A stretch of 64,000 nt of DNA, from the NCBI GenBank assembly GCA_033816765.1, contig CM066287.1, positions 2,728,001 through 2,792,000 on the forward strand. Reading direction: 5' to 3'. This document shows, piece by piece, positions 19,880 through 30,600 of the stretch; the stretch's first letter is position 1, and each line of letters starts with the position of its first letter. The notes under the pieces are model-generated. The model had not been told where the DNA came from. It made no database searches and saw only the letters and a program-made list of their open reading frames with translations. The position numbers were made by a program, and so were the translations under genes. Source of the DNA: Nothopassalora personata. Lineage: Eukaryota; Ascomycota; Dothideomycetes; Mycosphaerellales; Mycosphaerellaceae.

Positions 19880-22028
19880 ATGGCGATCTTCAAGAAAATG
19901 AGCCTCAAGATAGGCAATACCACAAGAACTGAGGCATCAAACCTAACACTTCGTCAATCAATCTGTTCGTTGCTCGAGTCAGGCTTCCATCGTCTACGCG
20001 ACTGACCAAGGCCCAGATCCCCTTTGCCTAGTAACGATCCTCTTCTTCCTCTGGGGTACGACACATCCACTACTCTCAGCACTTCGCCATACTTACACTC
20101 TCCCAGGTTTCTCCTACGGCCTCCTCGACACCCTCAATAAGTGAGCGAGCTGAAGAGTGCTAGGCACCTACCGATATCTGAGACATATGCTAACCTTGTG
20201 GCCTTCGCTTTCACCAGGCACTTCCAGAACACCTTAGGTATGTCTTTCCAGAGGCCAGAAGGCATCGTTTGTCTGAGACCAGCACGCGGCATCCTCAGTG
20301 CAGTAGCAGCTGCTGACATACGGCCGCGTGGTGTTCGAGTGTGGCTAACGCCCTCCTTTTTAGGTATAACCCGCGCCCGCTCCTCAGGACTGCAAGCTGC
20401 CTACTTTGGTAAGTCCCAAGGATGGAAAGCATCGACTGTCTGAGACCTGCGCACGGCGCCCCCCGGCTCAGCAGCAGTTGCTGAGGCACTGCCACGTGAA
20501 CCTCGAGTGTGGCTCACGCCCTTCTTCTTAGGTGCCTACCCTTTGGCAAGTTTGGGCCACGCAAATTGGCTCCTGCGACACTATGGGTATAAGATTGTCT
20601 TCATCTGGGGGTTGTTTCTTTATGGGGTCGGGGCACTGATCGCTTGGCCTTGGTGAGTACGAGCCAGTATGGAGGTTGCCTGTGCTGACCGTTGGTTCCA
20701 CTTCACAGCATCCTCTACCGCTCCTTTGGTGGCTTCTGCGCCGCGATCTTCGTCATTGGCAACGGCCTTGGATCCCTCGAAACCGCAGCGAATCCATACA
20801 TCACAGTCTGTGGGCCTCCAAGATATGCGGAAATGCGAATCAATGCTGCGCAGGCATTCAATGGCATTGGGACTGTGATTGCACCGGTCTTGGGGAGTTA
20901 TGTGTTCTTCAAGGACACTGGGGATAGTACGGAGAGCCTGAGGAATGTGCAGTGGGTGTACCTGGCCATTGCGTGTTTTGTGTTCTTGTTGGCCGTAGTG
21001 TTCTATTTGTAAGCGATGAACACGTTCGAGAGAGCGAGTTGCTGCTGACGTTGTGAGCAGCTCGCCGATACCTGAGATTACGGACGCCGATATGGAGTTC
21101 CAAGCCCAAGAGACACATGCGAATGCTGCGGGTCAACAGTCGTTCTGGAAGCAGTATCGCTTATTTCATGCTGCGTTTGCTCAGTGAGTAGTCCACCTGG
21201 GCGAAGAAGAAGAATGCTGATGCTGATTGGAGACCAGATTCTGTTATACTGGAGCCCAAGTTGCCATTGCGAGTTACTTCATCAACTTCGCTACAGAGGC
21301 GGGCTGGTCCAGTGCAGCAGGTGCCCAACTATTGGCTGGTGCGCAGGGTGCCTTCGCTCTGGGCAGATTCGCAGGAGTGGGAATCATGAAATACGTTCGT
21401 CCTAGATGGGTATTTCTGGTCTACCTCAGTCTGTGAGTAGATTCTCTCTTTGTGGCGGTTCTTGGCTGACACGCTTATCAGGTGCATCGTCTTCATCTCG
21501 CCCTCGATTGGACTGCATAACAATGCCGGCATCGCGATGCTGTACTTGACATTGTTCTTCGAGAGTATTTGTTTTCCCACGATCGTGGCATTGGGGATGA
21601 GAGGACTGGGAAAGCACTCCAAACGAGGCTCCGGATTCATTGTTGCCGGTGTCAGTGGTGAGTCGCTTTGGTGTTGCGTACCTTCGTATGTCTAGAACGT
21701 CTGCTGATCTGGTGTCCTTCGAGGTGGTGCTGTTGTGCCCCCGGCGTTGGGAGGAGCTGCAGATGCATCTAGCACGGCAGCAGCAATGTCCGTTCCATTT
21801 GCATTCTTCGTACTGACGTGGACATACTGCTTTGCGGTGAACTTCGTGCCTGCATACCGCGAGCCGATTGACATGCTGAAGGACTCCACATTGGCAGTGG
21901 AGACGGAAGCAAAGGACGAAGAAAGTGGCAGCAATGGTGAGCCACAAGTCGGTGAGCCAGAGAAGGGTGCTGTCACACATGTCGAGGGCAATACAGAGGA
22001 GCTTGGCGAGATTCGAAAGGCCGAGTAG
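19880..22028 (+). CDS. MFS transporter of the fucose-permease (FucP-like) family, 11 exons
   Basis: Integral plasma-membrane transporter, probably a proton-coupled sugar symporter; the substrate is unproven. The exons I can join are 19880-19964, 20017-20055, 20107-20140, 20218-20237, 20364-20408, 20532-20652, 20709-21008, 21061-21183, 21238-21432, 21482-21657 and 21724-22028. They total 1,443 nt with all phases compatible, giving 480 residues. TM1 reads LVTILFFLWGFSYGLLDTLN, the FucP-type signature, and NGLGSLETAANPYI matches the family's conserved TM4 segment. A long hydrophilic Glu-rich tail follows the last helix. The gene is unusually intron-dense at its 5' end: six introns fall in the first 775 bases, two of them related to each other. 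Each junction is GT-AG. Confidence 0.85.
20238..20363 (+). repeat. Introner-like element, copy 1 (intron 4 of the MFS gene)
   Basis: A 126-nt GT-AG intron sharing long identical blocks, in the same order, with the 123-nt intron at 20409-20531: TGTCTGAGACC, AG(T/C)AGCAG(C/T)TGCTGA, CGAGTGTGGCT and ACGCCCT before CTT-TTAG. Related introns at two positions of one gene are the definition of introner-like elements. Confidence 0.8.
20409..20531 (+). repeat. Introner-like element, copy 2 (intron 5 of the MFS gene)
   Basis: A 123-nt intron separated from copy 1 by a 45-nt exon. It has the same block order and spacing as copy 1, with scattered substitutions and a small length difference. Splicing both restores the reading frame GITRARSSGLQAAYFGAYPL. 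Confidence 0.8.
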
Positions 22029-22197
22029 TGTAAGACAAGTACATGTAGTGAATAGGTTCATGATGATGGCCATTGGCACGTGCACTACGCATCGCTAGCG
22101 TGCTTCCGTCAAGCTCAAGTGCATTCCTCAGGTTAACGTTATGTTTCCGGTTGTATTCACCCAACTTCACTTCCTCTACACTCACCGCTTCACTGAA

Positions 22198-25100
22198 ATG
22201 GCGCCGGCCGCACGTAGACAGGCTGCTGGCGTGAGCAGCGTTAAAAAGGCGCCGCCCGCCCGCAAACCTCGTGCGATACGACAAGAACCGCCAGCCTCCG
22301 AAGACTGGAAGTTCATATCACGCGAAGCATCGACCCGCGAAGACACAAACGACCAGGAGAACGAGACGCTCGACTTTGACTTGGACTGCCGGAATGGAGA
22401 CACGATAGTAACGGGTCACGAGCTGGCCAACGTAGACGAAGCGATCAGTCCACTGCGCGAGATGGCCGAGCGGGTGGGCGCCGAGGTCGAGGCGTTTGCA
22501 GAGCGACTTGATCAGTTCCTCGACAAATTGCCGACGCGCAACAAGTTCGACGCTGTGCTGGAGCTGGTGGATCAATACAAGGGCATTGCAGAGTATACGG
22601 CGACTGTGCTTGAGGAACATCATGAGCGAGCGGCGAGACAGCAACTGCAAAAGGAATGGCAAGAGAAGGCTAACATTTCCATGCAGACGGCAGCGTTTGG
22701 CACAACGTCGAACTCTGCTTCTGGTACCTCGACATCCGGCAAGGCGGCAGAACACGTCAAGCAGCTGCGACAGTGGCAGCAAGAGGCCGACATCTGGGAG
22801 CTGTTCCGCATCATGCTTGAGCTACATCACAACGATGATGCCCGAGCTGTGCAGCAGGAGAAAGAAGACCAGTTGCGGGCACTCGGTGATGTGCATCGCT
22901 TCACGCCCGAGAAAGACATCTGGGACCGCTTTCTGGTGGATAATGATTTGGCTAAAGAGCGTTCGATGGTGAAGCGATGGCTTGAGCAGACCGCAGATCA
23001 CCAAGAAAGCGATATTTCAGGCATCATGGAGGAGCTGGAGAAGAAGGCCGGCGTGGGAAAGGGACTGTGGTCGACCGGGTTAATGCATACACGCGCGAAG
23101 ATCAAGGGCGAGAAGAGGTTGCGACCCTGGCCGACCACGCCTGGTGCCGCCTTGCCTCACATAACACGCGCAGATGACGGTGCGCCACTGGTCACCCAGC
23201 TGGACCCGGACGCGACATCGCGACAAGGCCGCACTACCGAGAAGAAGGACGCCTTCTTCGAGCGGGCCATGTGGATTGCGTGCTGGGAGATGTTGAGGCG
23301 AGGACAGTCCTGGCAAGAGATCAGCGACTGGTGCAAGACGCGAGATGAAGGCTGGCGTGCGCTCAGCATGGGCAAGGTCGATCCATCGGGGGCTCTTTCA
23401 ACAAGCACGTGGCGGAACATGTGTTATTTGGCGTCTACTCAAAATACTGGCGACTCCAACGATTTCGAAGCCGCTGTCTATGGCTTGCTTGGTGGAAACG
23501 CCATTCCGGCACAGAAGGTGGCAAGAACCGTGGACGAAAACCTCTACGTCTACTACAGCGCAGCATTGATCCGGCAATTTGATCTTTACCTTGAGATGCA
23601 TTACCCTGATAGAGGCCCGAAGAAGACGCGACCCTCTGCGGACCTAGCGAAAGACCTAGAGGCACAGATCGTCGACCTGATCATGCAGCTGCGGAAGAGA
23701 TCCACCACAGGCAAAGAAGCGGTATCCCCGATGAAGATCATCGAAAGCTATTTGCTTGCCAACGATATCGGCAGTTTGATCCACACTCTAGGCTTTGCAA
23801 TTGCTTACACAGCCCGTCAAAGAGGCGAGGCGGACAAGATGATTCTCGACCTACAGCCATTCTGGCAAGAGAACAGTAATCAGCCGGAAGCGGAAGTCGC
23901 GCTCAATCCACAGACACTACGGATCGCGACACATATGGGCATCATGATCCGCCAACTGGCCGGCGAGATGGCCAAAAAGGAGAACAAGGAGCGCGAGGCC
24001 GAAGAGAACGTCTACGTTGCTTACATACAAGCTCTTCGCGCAGCCGGCAAGCGTGAGCTCATTCCGCTGTATGTGTCGAAGCTGCATGCCAGCCGATATA
24101 TCGTCACCATGGCTGAGATTCTTGAAGACATTACTTCTGAGAAAGAGCAAGATGTCATGCTCCGGCTGATGCGACAGTACGAGCTTGACATCATCAGGAT
24201 CCTGAACGAGCATTCGCAGTTCCTGATGGACAGGTACATGGCGACTACACTTGAACCTCGAGCACGTCGACCAGCGAAGATCGTGGAGAAAGTCAACGAC
24301 AATCTGCTATATCCTGGCCAGCGCATCATTCATGGTTTCTTTCCCGAGGTTCCTGAAGAAGGAGATCAAGCCATCGTGCGTAGTCTGCGATGGTTTAGTC
24401 TCGTCGAAGGATACTGGCAGGACACATTTGCCGCGCTTTCGTTCGCACTTCGCAAGTGCTTGGGTGTGTACAGCCCATTGAATTGTCTTCCTTTCACTGC
24501 TAATCAATTCTAGTCTCCGGCCGCCTGGCTTGCGCTCTCCACATCGTCAAGGAGTATCCTTACGAGACCGTTGCCTTCCGCAAATCATACCAGGTCCTGG
24601 GCAGGTCCATCAACCCGTTCGACTACGAAGGAGAGCCACCCTGCCAAGCAAGCAAATGGGAGGCTCTCAAGCGCACATCACGTTGCTACTACGAGCTGGA
24701 GCTTCTCGTGGAGGCCATGGCAGCTCTCGCTGAGTGGCGTCGTAAAGAAGCCGAGTACACACACAAGACTCTCAGAATGTCGGCAGCGCCCCCGACCCTC
24801 AAGACAGCAAAGGACTACGTCGATCTGACAATGGCTGAGGTTCTGACGCGCAACCTTCTCATCCACCCGATTGGCCTCGACGAAGAGAAAGATCTTAGAA
24901 TTGTACGCCGTGAGTACATCCCTGAGATGGTCATCGCCTACAACACGGTTCTCCACAGCGCAGGATCTCTAGTCTCGCGCAAACACCTCCTCCAGAGTAT
25001 GGACCTAAGCGTCACTGTTGCGAATGATCAGAATGGGCTTAGCAAGTGCATTTTAGAGGCTGGGAGGATGAAGGAACTTGTGACGTCTTTCGCGCAGTCG

Positions 25101-25235
25101 AGCAAGGCGATGTTGATCTTAAAGGCGGAGGGCAAGCCATGGAGGCCACTGAAGGATAGAGAGGGAAAGGACTTGGGAATTTGGGAGATCGGACCGCAGG
25201 GAGGAAGCGCACAGGATCAAGATGTCGAGCTCTAG
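22198..25235 (+). CDS. NUP84: Nuclear pore protein Nup84/Nup107
   Basis: Alpha-solenoid scaffold subunit of the Y-shaped (Nup84/Nup107-160) complex of the nuclear pore, needed for pore assembly and mRNA export. One 50-nt intron (24464-24513) joins two exons of 2,266 and 722 nt into 995 residues. The protein is almost wholly helical. It carries the family segments WLEQTADHQ, AMWIACWEMLRRGQSWQEI, and, across the intron, LRWFSLVEGYWQDTFAALS continuing into GRLACALHIVKEYP. I start at 22198 (MAPAARRQ), which has a better context than the upstream ATG at 22141. The basic N-terminal segment is probably disordered. Length and motif order fit Nup84/107; no other family was a good match. Confidence 0.82.
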
Positions 25236-27661
25236 GAGAGCAGGCGGAAGTGGTCAGGTGTGACGCAGAGTGTGCATCAGGAGCACAGTTTACTCTAGTA
25301 CAGGGATGCAGGCTTGCAGGGTGAACTACGAGGAAGTATGATCAACGATTCGGAGATCCACCAGCCGCCTCGTCATGTTGGAGCTCAATTTTCTGCTTCC
25401 ACCGACGGGTGTCATGTTCGAATGAATGGTATGGAAAGGGCGCCTGTGCCGTTCTCGAGGCGAAGCGTGAAAGTATCGTCCAGTGTATACTGCTCGAGGT
25501 CCATGCACGCAAGACTGACGTGTCGTGAGCGGAGCTCGCTCGCAAAGCATAATGAGGTGGATGGATTGTTGATGAAGTGTCTCACCATGGGAAGCTCGCC
25601 TCGCAACAAGATATACTGCCACTGGACCGCACGGAAACCTCAACGATTTTCGCAACACCTTTCGAGCTTCATGCAGCGACGTCTGATTTGAGGTGAGACA
25701 TCATATGCGTGCCGACAGCTCCGGTCGGGCTCGTGTTAGGTGGTGGGCTAGGCCGGCGAGTAGAGACCTGGCCCAGTACACCACCCCTCATGTATCTGCA
25801 GTCACAAAGTGTGCTTTGCCCGCATATTGTTTGCATCATGTGACTTCGCACTGTCCAGTCAGCGCTTCGAGGCGCGTGATGGTTCTCACATAGTTACCGG
25901 CGCCTAGCATAGATTTTGACGTACGGGCAGCATGAGACGGCACGGCTCATCGTAGTTCGCCCGTTGATCTGATTATCACGAGTACAACGTCACGGAAATG
26001 CAGTACTTGTTGAGTCAGTCGGTGATATGGACGCTTCCGACAATGAGACAGGCCGTGGGGAGCGCGCTGGCGAACGTCATTCCAACACTATGTGCCGCAG
26101 GGCAGATGAATGGCCGCATGCTCTTCTGCAAGATGTAGGAGTCAACTACATTACCTGTAAGCCAGATCGGGCCAGATTGCTTTTCTGTGAATGAGTAGAC
26201 GCCAGGAAGAGGAACTGCGGAAGTTTTCGAGCACCACTCATTCTGCGATGCGTCCAATGAGCTAGTGAAGATGGCCGTCTTGTTTTCGAACATCCTTGGC
26301 GTGACAGCCGCCCGAGCTCTTCTTTTAGGTGCCACGTGAGCTTGATAGGAAGTGTGATCTAGCGGCCCGGAGGCAAGCGACCGCGGCTCTGAAGGAGTGA
26401 AATGCCACGGACCGCGACGTGGGAAATGGACACTGGAGCAGCTCAGCCCAGACTGATCTTGGTCAAGCTGTAGTACACTGCGCCGCTGCGTTCAGGCAGC
26501 CCTCACGAAGATAATCTGTTGGTGTAGAACACGAAGGAAGGCTGCTGGGCAAGTGCGATATTGCCGACGTACAGTAGACCGTGCTTGTGCACATGCCCAC
26601 TGGTGGCCCCTTGCACAATGACTGACGACTCACGACGTTTTTTTGCCACCTACACCCTCTCATTCGCTTACCTGTATGCATGCCGCATGCAAGTCTATAG
26701 CGCTGCGAGCTCGCATGTCGCTGATATCCTTGCCCGTACGCTCCATGCAGGCGTCTGGCTTCCTGTCGCGGACTGCCACCGGCCTCAGGACATCTGATGC
26801 ACTTCAGCTCGGCGGCAAATGCATCGCATGAGGCCTTAAGGATTGCTGGACGCGCTGCGGTATTGCGTGTCGGTCTCGTTTCTCCTTCTTCCCCCTTCTC
26901 CTTCTTCCCTGCTGACACCATCTCTTCACTATCTGGATCTACACACTGCCACCCAAGGACCGACCGGCAACAGGACGCGCATCAGAAGCCACGCTTCCTT
27001 CCATTTTCCATCGTCATTCCAACAGCAACATTTGGCTTTTTGCTAGCCGAGAGACTTGGCTCCTAGCCGCTGGCTCTCCCGCGTCGTGTTCGATCCACCA
27101 CCAGTTTCTCCACAGCACATCGACCCTGTGTGTGGTGTAGCAGCCGAAAACGATCGACTTTATAATTACACTCGCATGCCCGCCACAGACGCCCAATGCT
27201 AGCAGAACACGTCGCACAGCAATCCTGGCACGCCTGTGGCCAGTGGCGCAAACTGTTCTAGCTGGACCAGCCTGTAGCGGCGTTTCCGGCAGCCGGCCAA
27301 CAAAGAGCTGCGGGACAGTGGCTGTGCGTGCGTCAAGCCGAGCCTCAGTCTACTACAGCACGACGTGCTACACTTCAAGGTGCCGAACACTTTTATCTCT
27401 GGTCTCGTGCTTGCTGTTCTTGGTTTATTTTCCTTACTGTAGTCGGAAGCGCTGGACGCTAACGACATCGACCGTAATAGCTTACACCTGCGCCCGGGCG
27501 ATGACACGAGCCAAGAACTAGCATTATAATCGACCCCGAACACGACCACACGACGCTCGTGCGCACGGCAGATGTCCTAATGAGCTGCGTGCAGCGTAAC
27601 ACGCGAGACGCACATAATACTGGCTTGACGGGTGTGTTGCGTGGCGACGCAGGCACCCGCC
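25236..27661. other. 2.4-kb intergenic region between NUP84 and the large disordered protein
   Basis: No frame with a recognisable domain on either strand. The longest candidates are 106 codons (minus, 26015-26335) and 152 codons (minus, 26463-26921), with no conservation I recognise. The last few hundred bases probably form the 5' leader of the gene starting at 27662. A regulatory ncRNA or a spliced small gene cannot be excluded. Confidence 0.45.
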
Positions 27662-30600
27662 ATGTCATCTTCACAATCACACTTTCGACGGCATCCAGAT
27701 CGAAACGATACTGCTGCACAGGATCCGAAGAGCAACAGTCGCGTACCAACCAAGAACGCTGCAGGCGAGCATGGCAAGCCGAGCAAGGCGGTACAGAATG
27801 TATTGAAATTGGCAAAGAAATCCAGTCGGAGTATGACACCTTCTGAGCCCACCAAGAGTAGCACAACGAGAACGGCGACACCGGCCACAGCTGTGACACA
27901 GAATGTCAATAGTTCTGGAGGAAGGATCTCTGTTACACCATCGGGTGTCACTCAGGCATTGGCGCCGCCGAACCTACGAACACCGTCTCTCGTGTCGGGA
28001 TCATCTATCTCGACATTCGACAGTCCGCGGTCTGCTTTGCGGCGCAAGCCATCTGGAGCTATCGACAAGTATGCGGCTCAGAAGCGCTCAAATATGGCTG
28101 ATGGTGTAAATGGTGTACCTACAGCTATCCACGTACATGATCAGGCCGGTCGAGATGTGTTTGAAGACACCGTTCTGGGTATTACCATACCACCCTCGAA
28201 TGCATATGAGCAGGATCCCGCTGGAGTGCCCCACGGATATCACGGCCCAGAAATGATGCGCGACTTCACGCCACCTGTCCCGAGCCTCTATGCGCCGTCC
28301 GCGACTCCCTCGACGAGATATACCGAGTCCCCGTTCAGCCATGTGCCCACGCCCAGTTCAGCCTCGTCGTATTCGCCAGGTCTGGTCTCAACCAGCGAAT
28401 CAGGGTCGCGCGCCCGGCAAGGAAGCGCAACTTCACTGACACGGAAGCCGACCACCGGTCAGACAGCCCAAGGCGATGGACTGCGTCCAGGGTTGCAGCC
28501 TGTCCGTGAGGACTCGACATCGGCATCCAACGCTACCTTTCGCCAAGGCAACAAGCTATCCAAGCAAAGACCGCATAAGCAGTCAGTAGCGTCAGCTGCT
28601 TCTGTATCAACAAAGGTGAAGGATGTGCAAAGATCGCCACCACAAGGACAGCAGTCCACGACCTCAACAACAAAGCAGTATCCCGCAGTGCCGCCTGAAT
28701 TGGCACATTTGAATGTGGATTTATCGACTGCAAAATCACCGCCGCAGAAATCAGCGCAGCCTGTGCGACCAAGTAGAGATAATACACCGAACATTCCCGG
28801 CATGCGTGGCGCATCACCTGTTATCCAGAGCGACCTCCCCAGACTTTACACCACTTATCACAAACGAACGCCCTCCCAGGAAACACCGGTATCTCCAAGC
28901 TCGTCTAGCTTCAAGTCACGCTTTGGTTTCTCCTCGAGATCCTCATCTCGCAATGAGTCTCCTCGCATTGACTCGGCCATCTCGCCATCTCCTGCATCCC
29001 GTCGATTTCATCGTGGTCAGACACCAGAGATACCATCTGCAGAGGGCACCAATCTGCAGAGAAAGGACTCACCGGCTCTCGCACAAGGGACCAGCCCAGC
29101 AAAGACTTCACGCTTCGGCATCTTCCATCGCAAGTCGAAAGACGCCAAGCTTGCAGAGAAGCCCAAGCGTCAGTCCCTCAAAGGTCCTGCAGCGGGTACC
29201 GGTCACGAAGGCTATGGCCGATTCGGCGCACGTGGCCGCAGTGGCAGTGGAGCGAGCAGTGCAGGGTTCCGCTCGCCTAGTACAGACAGTGGCACTAGCA
29301 GTATGGCTCCCACTGCCCGACCTCCTCCGCCTAGGAGAATGACTAGCTCGGGAAGCAAAGAGGAACCGATACTTGACGACTTCCTCGCACAACGGCTGAA
29401 GCCCGTCATTCTCCGAGGCAGTGGCAGCACATTCAGCAACACACCTTCAAGCTCGGACTTACGTGAATCCCGCCTTCAACCTGCATCATCGAAGTCATCT
29501 TCGCTGGACAGCTATCCGAGGCCGCGTCTCCTACCTTCTGCTATGCGCCAGGGTAGTCAATCGCCTACCAAGAGAGGCTCTTTTGGCAGACGTAGACCCT
29601 CTGATAGTTCTGAAGACGACGTAGCCGCTCGCTACCCGATCTTGGCTGCTCGTCGGTCTTTGGCACGTACATCATCGGTTGGAAGCAAGTCGCAAGTGCG
29701 TGTGCCACCCCTTATTGACACGACTGTGCCACCACATCAAGCGTCATTACATAGCTACGATGCTGAGCTAACCGCCTGGCCGCAGACGGACAGCTCACTG
29801 CCATCCAACGAAGATGCATTTCATGGCAAAGAAGGTCTTTGGTTGCGGTCGCCACCTGCAGAGTCTTCTTTTCGACCTGCGAAGAAGTTGAACTTCTTCC
29901 AGCGCATGGCGACTCCTCGCTCCAAGGGGAAGGAACGCGAGCTCCAGCATCCCAGCATGCCAGAACACGCTGCTCACCAATCTCCCTATCGAGCTGTGGC
30001 ACATTACGCTATGGCGAGCTCAGTTGAATCTATCGGACTTGACGAGGTCGAGCGCATAGCCCAAGAGAACGAGACCTCGGCGGAGGACTCGATGTCCGAG
30101 CACAGGCCTTCTAAGGTCGTGCCCTATGAAGGACGGCACTTCAGTCTTCTGCCTTCGCCACCTACTAGGAGTCACAGTGAAGATTCCGATTTCAGCTCGA
30201 AGCATATTCTTCCGAAGATCATGGTGCAGCGGCAAGAGTCCACAGAGTCGCCGGAGATACTGCGCGCCCAGTCTGCCTTCCAGCATCAGACTGCTCAAGT
30301 TGTGAATATGCCAAAATCATCTGACAAGTATCACGCTGGGATTATGGACGCACAACGGTCTGAGCCTGCCAATGCTGCCGCACCTCGCGGCTCTTCAGAT
30401 GTTGGTCGTGACTCTTTGAATACACCTGAGATGACTGGAGATTCTCAAAGGCAGCCTCGCCTTTCACCTGTTGGTCGTATACCAGCAGTAGTCTCGAAGA
30501 GAGATCGTGATCGCAAGCCGTCTGACATATCGTTCTCAAGGCCCTTCGCGCGCACTCAGCCTCGACCAAGCGTCAAGCCTCCAGGCTCGGTGTATAGTCA

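Noticed and set aside
26015..26335. 106-codon minus-strand frame starting MAPKRRARAAV
   Set aside because: No recognisable domain, no supporting splice structure, and length compatible with chance.
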